Source: Pollenia angustigena
Lineage: Eukaryota > Arthropoda > Insecta > Diptera > Polleniidae
DNA: 64,000 bases
Direction of reading: 5' to 3'
Assembly (NCBI GenBank): GCA_930367215.1
Contig: OV884059.1
Coordinates: 98,692,993-98,756,992 of the forward strand
Below are positions 22,092-33,271 of the stretch, piece by piece. The position numbers were made by a program, and so were the translations under genes. Position 1 is the first letter of the stretch, and every line of letters begins with the position of its first letter. Below the pieces are notes generated by a model. That model saw nothing but the letters and a program-made list of their open reading frames with translations. It was not told the origin of the DNA and did no database searches.

Positions 22092-23076
22092 TACGGATAC
22101 TTATACCTTGGATACAACCAAAAAAATTGTACTTTACATCATTCTAGGTATTTCAAAAATAAAAACAAGGCTCACCTTGATTTCAAGCACCAACCAAGAT
22201 TAGGTATTTGTTTATACTCATTTTACTAGTGACAACTCTAGTAGTTCAAATGTTTCCAATTTTTCTATAAGACGTGAATCTAAAAAATACAGAGACAATA
22301 GATGTGGTTTATATCTAGTGTATGCGTCAAATAACATAATAAAGAGACAACAGATGTAGTATTTTTCTAGTAACATTGTCAATAAACGCGCCAATATCCT
22401 GAAAGAAATGTCAATAGAAACACTGTAATGGCTCGCGTTAGACACCAGTAATGTTGCCTAACTGTACACCTAATAATGTTCTATCCTGTTGACATTTAGC
22501 ATATGCTTGTTTGTTTCTCTACTGCGCAAAAGCTTCGTTATTTTATTAGTATTACTAAGTCGGTTTGCTGGAAAACAACGTGAGCTTGGTTCTTTTAAAA
22601 ATATAATATATTTTGTTAAAATAATAATAAAAAGTATATTTTCGTTAAAACGAAAAAGTTAAAACGAAAAGCTTAACTTATTTGTCAAGGAAATGCTAAC
22701 ATGTACAATTATTGTAGACAAAAGTACAAAAAGTTACTAATGATAAAGTCGCTAGTGTGACACCAGAATTTTACTACTGACATTCCCTATAGCTTTGTTC
22801 CAAAATTTATAGAAGCGTACTATTAAATTCCTGGTTCGAATGTCTCCATATAGTCTTATAAGAAGTATGCAGTCAGTATCTAGTCAATTGTTATAATGTT
22901 ACTACTGGATTTTCAATGACACGCATATGTTAAAGTAATAGCACTTAAGCTTGTATAGGGTATAATTAGACAGTAGTACTGGCGACAAAGTCAAAAGCGA
23001 GTCAGTGTAATTTTACTATCGACATTTCCTACAGGGTAATAATTAAAACACACACGAACAGAAAATGTCCCCCTAT
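22092..23076. other. Unassigned; contains related repeat near 22740-23040
   Basis: A GACATTCCCTATAG/GACATTTCCTACAGGG pair in direct orientation (about 22780 and 23018) resembles the ends of the candidate element at 29277-29729. Otherwise nothing recognisable. Confidence 0.35.
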
Positions 23077-23740
23077 CCCAATAAGCATTTTGACTGGAAT
23101 TCAAGTGGAATTACATTTGAAATCCAGTCACAATTTCCAATTTCCAGTGTTGAATTACAGTTGAAACACAGTTGAATTCAATAGCGAATCCAGCAAAATT
23201 AACCATTGAATTACAGTCGAACAAAACAGTACCTTTACAGTGTAATTCCAGCCTTGAATAACAGTGTGATTCAAGTTGAACCAAACCTGTTTTTACAATT
23301 GAATTCAAGCATGGAATTGCAGTGGAATTCAAGTCGAACCGAACCTGTTTTTACCGTTGAATTCAAGCATGGAATTTCAGAGTTATTCAAGCAATGTTAC
23401 AACAGTATTTAAATAGTGTTTTACCAGGATAGGAAAAAATTCGACTCGCATGCACAATTCGAGTCAACTCGCTCGTTTTAAAATTTTTTTCGACTCGTAA
23501 GAATCTTGTGCTCGGCTCGTAAGCATAAATTTTATTATAAAATCATCATCATCATCACCGCCGCCAATGATTTTGCAACAACTCTGTACCATATATAACA
23601 TATGTTTCAAACAAATTTGTTGTTGTTTTTTAACAACCTTCAAACAGACTGGAAAGAGGATGGATTTCAAATGTAATTCAAGCTTGGATTCACACTGGAT
23701 TTCCAACATTGGAATTCACAAAAAATTTTTGCTTATTGGG
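23077..23740. mobile_element. MITE with CCCAATAAGCA ends and GAATTC-rich internal repeats
   Basis: CCCAATAAGCATTTT (23077) is answered by AATTTTTGCTTATTGGG (ending 23740). TAT lies immediately outside both ends, which may be a 3-bp duplication. The left half contains loosely repeated units of the type 'tggaattcaagtcgaaccgaacctgttttta' at roughly 23240-23400. Related units occur at 56410-56510. Confidence 0.65.
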
Positions 23741-24170
23741 TATTGTTTTTGCAATGAAAGTAGGGTAGCCAGATTTTAAATTCGAAAAAACGGTACATTG
23801 AATACAAAAAAACAGTACAATCAAGAAAAAACAGTACATTTTTTTTTTTTGACGAAAACATAACCATTTGTTTAAATTAGTAAACCCCAATTTCACCAAG
23901 TTCAGCTGTAATTAACAATCAGTTCAAGCTGTCAAAACATATTGTAAGCTGGAAGCAGTGATGTTAGATGTTTTTTTCGAAATATCGTCAAAATTTAAAA
24001 AAAAATCGTCAAAATCGTCAGTAGTTTTGAAAAAACCCGTCAAAAAATCGTCATATAAAAAAATCGTTTTTTTATAAACACGGATATATCACTCTATTAA
24101 AACATGAAAAAATATTAAGTATAAAATCACACAAAACCAAAAAATATAGAATTTTTAATACTTAAGACGA

Positions 24171-24593
24171 TTTGGTGCGGCTTTGATATTGCTCTCCGGA
24201 GATTTTCGTCAAACAATTCCCGTCATCCCCAAATCGTCTGCTGCAGATGAACTTAACGCCTGCCTGAAATCGTCGTCTTTGTGGAGGCATGTCCAGAAGT
24301 TGCAATTGACCGCAAACATTAGAGTCGTGTTGCAGAACGACCCATCGGCTGCTGAATTCTCGAGACAACTGCTGGAGCTTGGCAACGGCCAAATTCCTAT
24401 TGATGTTTCGAATGGATTGATATCGTTCCCTGAAAATGTTTGTGAATTCACATTGTCCAAGGAGGAGCTCATCAGCAAAGTGTTCCCCGACATTGCACAA
24501 AACTACAAAAATCTCGATTGGATTGGTGAACGGGCAATAATAGCAGCGAAGAATAAGGACGTCGATAACTTAAACTTAATTATTCAATGTTAA
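24171..24593 (+). pseudogene. PIF1/Helitron-type helicase fragment
   Basis: About 140 open codons match the middle of PIF1-family helicases as found in Helitron Rep-helicase proteins. They include LLSGDFRQTIPVIP (helicase motif III), then LNACLKSSSLWRHV, LQLTANIRV, ISFPENVC, VFPDIAQNY, and ERAIIAAKNKDVDNLN. Helicase motifs I and II lie upstream in the family and are absent here. The frame stops at TAA right after NLIIQC, where the family would continue into the C-terminal half. There is no start codon context. Its base composition (about half GC) contrasts with the AT-rich hAT around it, suggesting recent capture or insertion. It is a fragment and cannot be a working helicase. Confidence 0.8.
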
Positions 24594-24769
24594 ATCGCAG
24601 GACAACTACACATAGGGTTCCCAACTTTTTTTGTTGCAATTAAAGTACATTGATTATTAAAGGTTAAGAAAAAAAGTACACAGTATAAATATAAAGTCCA
24701 ATTAATTTCTTTTTATTGTTATATTTAAAAATGTTTTTTATTGCTTTTCGCAAGTTTTATCAAACAATT

Positions 24770-25150
24770 ACACTGTGCTAGAATTTGGCAACTGGCGCTT
24801 AAACCTTTTTCGGGTACGCTGAATCCAATACGGGTTCAAAAACGGTTCAGTTTATTGAAATTACATACTAAAAAAAACGAAAATCCGCAATAAAATTTCC
24901 TTTAAACGTTAAATTTTTTTCTAACATGCGCTGTCGTTTTAGAAACATATTTTTTTTTTTTTGTTTTTGCAACAAAAATAATTTTTTATCAACATTTCGA
25001 AATTTTTGTTTGTTAAAAATCTATTAAAAATTACAGCTATAAATGATTAAAATCTGTTAACAACTTTTGATTTTATTCACAAAAGTCAAAAAATTTTAAT
25101 TAATTTAAAAATTTCATAAATCGCAATATTTGTATGGGAGCCCCCTTAAG
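24770..25150. mobile_element. Arm of a foldback-type repeat family
   Basis: CACTGTGCTAGAATTTGGC, GGTACGCTGAATCCAAT and CAATAAAATTTCC blocks here recur in the same order at 45345-45600 and, inverted, at 48420-48660. TATGGGAGCCCCCTTAAGG near 25133 recurs at 44395 and 47690. Only one arm is present. Confidence 0.55.
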
Positions 25151-25658
25151 GAATGGACATTTTTAAATTTTGTTTTAAATATTAGTTAAACGAGTCACTT
25201 TTGTGCTCGCGATCTAAAAGCAGGCAGTAATTTGAAGGAGTTTTGCACTCGTGTTTTAACGCTGGTTTAGTTGAACTAAACTTGAATTTATATGTAGTTT
25301 AAACTCAGCAACTATAAATCATTCTCCCATGTGTTATATGTGGTAAAAAAAATAACATGTGACAGCACTACGATAAATCTTATCAAATTCATATGGTCTG
25401 TGTTGGTAGTTTAAACGCCGAATTTTATGCGTTTAAAGATTGTTTATATATTTAGTGATTTATAGATTTTTGTACATCAAATCGCTCTCTACTGATTCCA
25501 TTCAAATAAATCATATTAAAAATTTTAATATTTGTGTTGTATTATTACTCTAAAGTTTGTCTGAAGGCTTAAAATTGGACGAGGCGAAGTTCGTCGAGTC
25601 CGCTAGTAGATATAAATATATATTCGCCTCTATATACATATATTATTAACTAACCCCC

Positions 25659-25819
25659 CGTTTCCACATGCAAGTGCAAGTTCGAAAAACTCAATACACT
25701 GACACTTTTTCACTAACATTCACACAATTTTTGTTCATTCAGCCAATCGGCTGTTTCCTCGATTTTTTCTTGATAATACGTATACACTACTTGCAAGTAA
25801 TTACTTGCATGTGGAAACG
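25659..25819. mobile_element. Small MITE
   Basis: CGTTTCCACATGCAAGT (25659) pairs with ACTTGCATGTGGAAACG (ending 25819), giving 17-bp perfect inverted ends on a 161-bp segment. No target duplication is evident. Confidence 0.6.
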
Positions 25820-26451
25820 TTCGGTAAGAAAAAAGCTTTACTTGACAGATTAAAGTGTTAAAAATTTGATGAAAGATTAAAGTTTAAACTAAATTTATTG
25901 ACGGGATTAAATCGTCAACACCTAAGTGACTCTACATTCAAAATCGTCAATCGTCATTTTGGTAAATTCAGCGAAAAAAATCGTCAAAATGACGTAAAAT
26001 CGTCACATCTGACATCCCTGGCTGGAAGTTAAAGTAATAGTTAGTTTTAACTGAACTTGGTGAAATTGGGGTAAATATTTTAAACTTTTGATTGAATATG
26101 CAACAACAATTATATAAAGAAATACACTTAAAATGTGTAACGTCAAAGGAATTATTTCCAGTTTATGACATTTCATAAATATATGAAATAACTCCATTTG
26201 CGTTTAAAAAGCAAACACTACAAACGAAACATTTGGCCAGGAAAACCATAACATTGCTGTAAGCCATATAAGAAAGGAGAAAAGCCTAACTTAGCTCAAA
26301 ACAGTCAACTCATTGATTGTGTTTTTTTTTAACATATTCGTATTTAAACAATTTTCACTACACACATAGTTGCACAAATCATATAGAATTTAAGAAAATG
26401 TTTGTTTCATAAATTAAGTTTTCAATTTTTAAATTATATACGTCCAATTTT

Positions 26452-26542
26452 ACCAAGTTCAGCTAAAATTAACTATTACTTAAACAACAGGTTTTTGACT
26501 TTTATAATGAAAGTTAATTATACCTGAACTTGGTGAAATTGG
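26452..26542. mobile_element. Second copy of the short MITE at 23884-26072
   Basis: CCAATTTTACCAAGTTCAGC (26452) and GAACTTGGTGAAATTGG (ending 26542) are the same ends as the MITE split by the hAT. Confidence 0.65.
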
Positions 26543-27512
26543 CCATTAATCTATAAAATCCAAAACAAAAATAGTTTGGTTTATTTTTATTTTACAAAAT
26601 CTGAAAATATTTAAAATCAAGTGCAATTGAAAACGATGAATATTTTCAATAAAATTTTTGTAAATTATCTTATCTTTTTCTTATTTCAGTAGTTTAGATA
26701 CAGAAAAGTGGTCCTCAAAGGTATAAGGTATTTTTATAAATTTAAATAAAAACAAAAATATTCTACATAGAACCAAAATGTGTAACGATTCTGAATTTGG
26801 GTGTACTAAGTTGGGGAACAAGGCTACCTATTAGATTCGGCTGTGCTCGTCGGAGGGGGAGGGTTGGATTATGTTCCCAATTAAATTCAAAGAAATATTT
26901 TGAATCGAAACCGGAAACTTTACTTTAGGTAGCATGACTTAAATAAATGACCTACACAGTTAGAGGAAGGAAAGAGAAGAAGAAAGAAAGAAGAAGTTGC
27001 TGATTGTAGGGTAGCTTGAGGAGGTATACACTACCCAATGACCTATCCCGCCCATCATGCTGACAGTATGCTAATTATTCGTTGTCAGCCCAAAATAAAA
27101 AAAAGCAAACGAAAACTAAATTAACTTTCATACCTCCATACCCTACATCACCTTTCGTAATAAAAAGAAATACCTTAATTTAATATTTCATTATCAAAAT
27201 CCAAAAATTAATGGCTCAATTTATTAAAAACTTAAGGTTAATGTAAAAAAAAAAATTAAATGAAAGTTGTAAAGTATTTTTTTTTTTTTTTAAAATTAGG
27301 TCACCATAAACGATTAATAAATAAAAAAAACTAATTATTAAATATTTATATGATTGGCATTTTGTTAAATAAAAAAAAATATAAGAAATTAGATTACATA
27401 AATAATAAAACACGGTTTCAACAGTAATAAGGGATTGAGTATCGGTGTGTAGGGTGTCAATTAATTTGTCATATGAATATTTTTGGTTTTAAGCAAAACA
27501 AATAAAAATTTA
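26543..27512. other. Unassigned AT-rich interval
   Basis: No gene is seen. A purine tract (GGAAGGAAAGAGAAGAAGAA type) lies near 26963-26995. A somewhat GC-richer patch at 26800-27060 has no convincing frame. Confidence 0.4.
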
Positions 27513-27786
27513 GGCCCTGAATTTGTAAAACGCAACGCAATCTCAAAAATAACATTGAAAGCAAAAACAATGTCAAAATTTTTTCAAAATTTTGTTGTTG
27601 CTTTCTACAGAAATACATATAGCGTTTAAAAATTATCAACGCCACAAGATATGCAGCGTTTAAAATTTAAAAATTCAATATTCATTTCTATAGAAAACAA
27701 CAACAAAATTATGAAATATTTTCGATTTTGTTTTTGCTTTCAATATAATTTTTGGCGTTGCTTTTGCGTTTTACAAATTTAGGGCC
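27513..27786. mobile_element. PIF/Harbinger-like MITE
   Basis: GGCCCTGAATTTGTAAAACG (27513) matches in reverse complement CGTTTTACAAATTTAGGGCC (ending 27786). TTA flanks both ends (27510-27512, 27787-27789), the usual 3-bp target of PIF/Harbinger elements. The arms extend over most of the 274 bp. Confidence 0.7.
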
Positions 27787-27941
27787 TTAATAAATGACAA
27801 CACTACGTTGCGTATGAGTTATTTATATTATATTCAATATAAAAAAAAATTAAGTTCAAATATTCATAATACAAAATAAAAATTGATTTTAGAGATGATT
27901 TTATATATGGCGAATATACTAATAAATCAACTTACTTATAC

Positions 27942-27986
27942 TTGGTCCAACGTTGTCCGCAGGCGCCGAATGACAATTTCGTCCAT
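27942..27986 (-). CDS. Possible first coding exon of an unidentified gene
   Basis: On the minus strand an ATG in good context (AAAAAAAATGG) opens 15 codons (MDEIVIRRLRTTLDQ) ending at GTATAAG, a possible splice donor with another GTAAGT just behind. The stretch is GC-rich (cggcgcctgcgg) in very AT-rich surroundings. I do not recognise the protein and found no following exon, which would lie to the left and possibly beyond the window. It could be a chance frame. Confidence 0.2.
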
Positions 27987-27989
27987 TTT

Positions 27990-29276
27990 TTTTATATATT
28001 CAATTTAAAAAAAATTATCTTTATTGCGTTGAAAGGTAAGATATGAATATTTGAAAGAAATCTGTTATTACAGACAGAACTTTTCTTGCCGTTATTAACA
28101 AAAATCACTCAACACATACATGGTTTATATGTAATGAGTATTTTTATTTAATTGTGCATGGTGTGGTTGTTTGTGTGTGTATAAGTTTAACCGTGTATGA
28201 TTCTAATTTAACGTTTACTTTGTATGTTGTCTGACTGTGAAGTATTTTATGAATGTTTTAAGAATAAATAAAAAAAATTTTCACAATACAGTAGGTGACC
28301 ATATAAGACTAACGTTAATTGTGTTCAAAAAATTACGTTAATTACGTTAATCAGAAACCAAATAAGTAATGGTTCAAGTAATCAAAAGAAACAATTGTCA
28401 AAATGTAAGAAAATTGTGTTATAGACGTGAAATTCAAAATACTTTACAAGAATATTTTTATACCAGGATAACGAAAAGAATCACTTTGGGTAAGTTTAAC
28501 TATAAACACAAACTGGTCATTTCAATTTGAGAGTATGACATTCAAAAGGTACTTATTTGTTTTTATACGCTGAGAAAAGTTTGTTGTTGTTGTTGTTGTT
28601 GATGTAGGGTCCAGATGAATCCATTAGATTGCTAATGCAAATCCACTCACTACCCACACCAACACCACTTCGACCACCAAATGAAATTGATTATCTTCCG
28701 TATTCTTGCCAATGATTCTGAGCCCTGTTATTTCTGAAATAACTTCCGGTTTGTTAAAATTTATTCGAGAAAATTATCTCTAATCGCCCTAAACCAAAAG
28801 CGCCAAATTTTCTTTAAGAAACCAAACCCTAAAAAAATACACGTGATAATAAAAATTTCCATGTTCAAATTCTTAAATTCCATAAAAAAAATCCTTACCC
28901 TAAGTATGTATCTTGCAAAATAAAACAATTACTTTAATCCTTGCTCTAAGAATTGTTTTTCCACAAATAATTATATTTCTTAATTTCTTTCTTTTTTTTA
29001 CAAGGAAAATTGAAAATATTTCCCCCGAACTATGTGTATCACTCCAAAAATTATAATTTAAATGAAGAAAAATTTGGAAAATATTCAAAAATAAAATCAA
29101 AGGTAATTTAATTGAAAATTTATATTAAAATTTTAAGGCCAAAGTTAAATGTTAGTTAATTCATAATAAAACAGTAATTTTAGAATAAAATATAAACCCA
29201 AACGTCGCCCTCACAAATGTTAATACGCATGTTTGCTTTTATTAAAAAACAACAACCCAACAACTTTCAATAACAA
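27990..29276. other. Unassigned AT-rich interval
   Basis: A GTT-repeat microsatellite lies near 28580-28602. No coding frame or element ends are recognised. Confidence 0.4.
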
Positions 29277-29729
29277 CCCTGCAGGAAATGTCACTAGTGA
29301 ATCTGTACTGATTCACTATTGACACAGTCACCAGTACTTGTGACTTATTATACCCCAGGCAATGTTATTTACAATAGACATTTAACATGTGCGTGTCATT
29401 AGAAATCTACTTCTGTCGTTGGTACTACTGACTAGGTAGTTCCTTTGGGACCATATGTGGTCATTGGAACCAGAGAATCGCAAGTAAATTTAAGTAAAAA
29501 TAGTCTACACTATTTATAAGAACACGAAATCATAACAATCTTTTTTTTATTACTTCTTTAACTTTTATAGGAATTGTACTTCTCAGTTGTTATTGATAAA
29601 ATCTTTTTCGTATTAAAGCCAAATATAGTGGCAAATGTAATGTAGTGTAGACGCTTCGTTGACAATGTCACCAACATAGTCAACAAAACTGGCGACTTGG
29701 AGACACTTGCACCCAGGTTTCATTCAGGG
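29277..29729. mobile_element. Candidate short inverted-repeat element
   Basis: CCCTGCAGGAAATG (29277) and CATTCAGGG (ending 29729) are weakly inverted, with CAA outside both ends. GTCACTAGTGA/ACTGATTCACT-like strings repeat inside. The evidence is thin. Confidence 0.35.
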
Positions 29730-31212
29730 CAACCATCTCACTTACTGACACACGGTCGCACTAATCGAAATGCAGACAAGCAGATACAGTGTCATACAAT
29801 CGTGTGGCTGATTTAACAAACAACTCGTGGCAGAGCCTTTGCAAAGAAAAAAATAACCAACAGACAAACATTTAGGACTCCATTAAAAATTTCGCAAAAT
29901 TACTTGGCAGAATTTTTCAATTGGCAATTTAAGCTTGAATTTTATTTTTTCCGCAGAGGTTTTTAAATTATTGAAACAACACCACTTTATTTAATATCAA
30001 TACTTAAAACTTTTTATTTATAAATTTCACTTGCAAATTGCAATTCTTAATGTTTAATAAAATTACAAAACTATCATTGATATACATACTACTTTCATCA
30101 AACGACGGAAACTGAGTAGTGGAAGAGAAAATAATGTAACGTGACATCCGAGAAAATATAGAGATGCCAGATGATGAGTTCCAGCGGAAGTAATCAATTT
30201 TATGACCGTATTTATAGATGTTTAGTAGGGATTTGAACCAAAGTTATTTAAAATAAATCTTATCTTAAAGGAAACCTGTAAAAGTAATGCTATTTTTACA
30301 CTTGTGTTTTTAAACGAATTTACATTTACATTTAAGGAAATTTTTTAAGATTCTTCGCCGTAACTTTGTTAACACTGTGATAGTCGAAAAAATGAACTTC
30401 GATGAATCCTTTTCGAACTATTAGGGGGGAGTCCCCTGAGTGCGAAAGTACATTTGGAAGTATCAGATTGGCTTCAGTTTTTGAGAAATCGGTATATATC
30501 CATTTTTCATGGATATAGCTAAGTCTGCGCTATTTAAAAAAAAATGTATTCGACTGTATTAGTTTTTTTTTTACCTTCTTAGTTTTCTTTTACGGAATGT
30601 TTTGACTTTTTTTTAAAAATTTTACGTAATTGAAACCATTAATGTCGATCAAAAGCAACGATTTTTGACAATTTCAAATCTGGTGTCTATTTTTGTCCTT
30701 CTTATAAGTTGTTTTAACAACAAATACTCAAATTTGTTTTGGCTTCTTTTAACTAAATTTTGGTTTTTTAGAGAAGCAAAGTACGAAATTACTTTCATTT
30801 TCGATCAGAATTAATTTATGTGACAGCCCCAACTATTTCAAAGTCACTAAAAACCGTTGGTCATTAGTAATATAACTTGCACTTGACACGTAGTAAATGC
30901 ACTTTTATGTTCCTTACACATTCATTGTCGTCATTTATAAGGACAAAAAAATAGAGCCAAAAATTACAAAAAAAATGGTTTAAAAAAACCCCAAAATGAC
31001 GACCAACGTATTTTTTTCCTTTTTGTAGATTTCCTGAATGTGTGTTTGGTTTTGAAATTTGCATACAAAGAAGTTTGGATGTGATGTTTTGTTTGCTTGG
31101 AACTTTTTTCGTTAAGTATGTGGTATCAACATTATAATGCCATCAAATAAGTAATTTTATTGGTAAGATGCACAAACATAAATTCATACATAAGAATGTA
31201 GTAAGTATGTAC
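29730..31212. other. Unassigned AT-rich interval
   Basis: No gene is seen. The string GATCAGAATTAATTTATGTGACAG near 30804-30828 matches one arm of the hairpin element at 43149-43258, so part is probably a worn TE. Confidence 0.4.
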
Positions 31213-31693
31213 ATTAGGGGTATATCCAATTTTTTGGCATAGTACCATGAGGTCAACCCTGTTCTAGTAACCACGAAAATTATAATCTTTTGTAATTTTT
31301 CTCAAAAAAGTTCACGCACCACTTGGTTTTTCTAAACCAATGCAATATTGACTATTTACAATTTTATACGGTGTTTTTTATTAATTTTTTACTTTTTTTC
31401 GTTAAAAAAGGTTAAAGATACCTTTTGGTTTGCAGAAAAATCTCTTACCATCTCTAAATATTAATGAAATTTCATACTTGAGCTGTTTTTTGTTTTAAAT
31501 AAACATATTATTAATTTTTCTTAACCAAAAATAAAATTAAAAATTTTCAAAACTTCATCGCGGTTGGTGCGTGAACTTTTTTGACCTTAGCGAAAAAATA
31601 AATATACGTTCCCTTATAGTTTTTTATGCTCTATCGAACTGTGCTATGCCGATTTTGGTATCTTAAAAAATTGTTAAAAAGTTATATCCCTAA
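31213..31693. mobile_element. TTAGGG-ended MITE, copy 1
   Basis: ATTAGGGGTATATCC and TTGGCATAGTACCA at the left are answered by a 'gtgctatgccgatttt' block and GTTATATCCCTAAT at the right. A GTTCACGCACC / GGTGCGTGAAC pair lies further in. The same architecture recurs in copy 2 next door and in copy 3 at 41450-42086. Confidence 0.6.
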
Positions 31694-31714
31694 TATACAT
31701 ACTTATGTATGTAC

Positions 31715-32109
31715 ATTAAGGCTATAACCAAATTTTTGGCATAGTACCACGGAGTGTCCAAGAATGTTTTAGTAATGAAAACGCCTGTCTCCCGTCGTTT
31801 TGCGAAAAAAAACCTCACGCAGGTGAATTCTTAACCGTAGGAAAATTTTTAAATCTTAAGAAGTGGATAATTTCCAAAATAGCATTTAAATGATACGTAT
31901 AGGAATATATACAAATATCAGGTGTAAATTTTTTAAAATTTCCGTGAGATAAAAATTGTCGTTTTAAACTTCAACCCGATGCCTGCGTGAACTTTTTTAA
32001 CAATCCGAAAAAATTATCATATTTTTATTAATAACTTTTAATGTTCTACACGACTATACTATACCGTTTTTGATATTCGCAAAAAGTGTGAAAAAGTTAT
32101 AGCCCTAAT
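31715..32109. mobile_element. TTAGGG-ended MITE, copy 2
   Basis: ATTAAGGCTATAACC plus TTGGCATAGTACC at the left and GTTATAGCCCTAAT at the right mirror copy 1, only about 20 bp away and in the same orientation. A CCTCACGCAGG / GCCTGCGTGAAC pair sits inside. Confidence 0.6.
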
Positions 32110-32344
32110 GTTCATGCAAGAATAACTTACTTACATGTTTCTGCAAAAGGATAATGTTACAATGTTGAAAAAAACATACTGATTATGGAAGCAACAAAGA
32201 ATTGAAAAAAATATATTGTTAAAAAAGCTGAAAAGAAATTTTGGAAAAGAATGAAAAACATACAACAGAAACAAATACAATTTTTTTAAAAAAGATTATC
32301 AATTCAAAAAAGCAAATTTCGATCTACCAAAGGTTAAAATACAA

Positions 32345-32625
32345 TTTGGTTTAAGGATTGATGTTTGACTATTGACGTCAGCAGTCGTCGATAGCTGCGA
32401 GTGTAAGACGGCAAATCCCTCTGAGGGGATCGATTGGTAGCGATCGAAACATGTCAGGGTAACCAGCCGCCTGGGTTCGAATCTCAGGTCAGTCAAGAAT
32501 GAATGATTATCAATAACAATTTTAATTAATTTTCATGTTGTAAAATTCCTCTCTTCATAAAAATAATTTAATGAAAATTAAATTTGATGAACTTAAGCCT
32601 GATTAAAAACATTGAGGGTTTGGAT
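32345..32625 (+). mobile_element. tRNA-like SINE, copy 2
   Basis: The head (GGATTGATGTTTGACTATTG), the B-box-like GGGTTCGAATCTC near 32471 and the tail ending AACTTAAGCCTGATTAAA match copy 1 at 18950-19215 across their length. This strengthens the case for a transposed unit of about 265-280 bp. Confidence 0.65.
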
Positions 32626-33263
32626 TAAAAACCACAAATCGTTGAATTAATGCAGAACCCTTAAATGTATTCCAAAAAAGAAGACAAATAGGGAGCTTTG
32701 CCGGAGAAGCGTTTAAGACTTATAATAAAACTGCAACTATGTATATAAAAATGTATATCCAATATTTGTTTAATACTTTTTTTGTTGCTTTAAGTAGACT
32801 ACTATAAACTATTTTACAGTAAACATCGTACCATTTTTGTGTTCACTAACTATTTTTACTTTTTTCTAAATAAAAATTAAGCAAAATATGTATCATGGCG
32901 ACTTTTTTTGAATTTTTGGCGTATTTTAGCGATACGGAACAATTTAATTTTTAAGGATACATAAAAAATATTTTTTATAAAATAAAAAATATGTATTTTA
33001 CTGCCAAAACCTTGAAAATAATGGCTTTGGCGATTTTGGCGATTTTTTAAATGGAATTTGGCGAAAAAGGTAAAAATCAATCTGACAACCCTGGTCAGAA
33101 CCATAATTCTCATTTAGTTCGACCTGTTTTGGTTTGGATCCATACGAAGTCATCCTCCCATTTACAAAATATCACCATAGCATTTCCAGTAAGAGGACAT
33201 AGCTTTTTACCAGCTGATAGGGTATTTGGTCGTATTGAAAAATACCTAAAAAAATATACTGTT
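32626..33263. other. Unassigned; one TE end possible
   Basis: GGCGATTTTGGCGATTTTT-type repeats near 33020-33070 end in AATCTGACAACCCTGG, which looks like a hAT-style terminus. No matching partner end was found. No gene is seen. Confidence 0.35.
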
Positions 33264-33271
33264 ATAACGAC

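Larger units (their letters stand above)
23956..26020. mobile_element. hAT element (2065 bp) carrying foreign sequence
   Basis: The ends CAGTGATGTTAGATGT (23956) and, on the other strand, CAGGGATGTCAGATGT (ending 26020) are flanked by a perfect 8-bp duplication, GCTGGAAG (23948-23955 and 26021-26028). Subterminal regions on both sides are rich in AATCGTCAAAA-type repeats. There is no hAT transposase. The interior holds a helicase fragment (24171-24593), an arm of the foldback family (24770-25150) and a small MITE (25659-25819). Confidence 0.8.
23884..26072. mobile_element. Short MITE split by a hAT insertion
   Basis: ACCCCAATTTCACCAAGTTC (23884) matches in reverse complement GAACTTGGTGAAATTGGGGT (ending 26072). 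Without the hAT at 23956-26020 the MITE would be about 120 bp, the size of its relative at 26452-26542. Confidence 0.7.

Noticed and set aside
24162..24500. Minus-strand frames opposite the helicase fragment
   Set aside because: They are shadows of the plus-strand helicase coding sequence, which has clear motifs.
27216..27413. Minus-strand hydrophobic 65-codon frame
   Set aside because: It comes from A/T homopolymer-rich sequence with no start context or conservation evidence.
32299..32496. Minus-strand frame and a possible tRNA gene at the GGGTTCGA motif
   Set aside because: The B-box-like site belongs to a repeated SINE; no cloverleaf with anticodon arm could be drawn.
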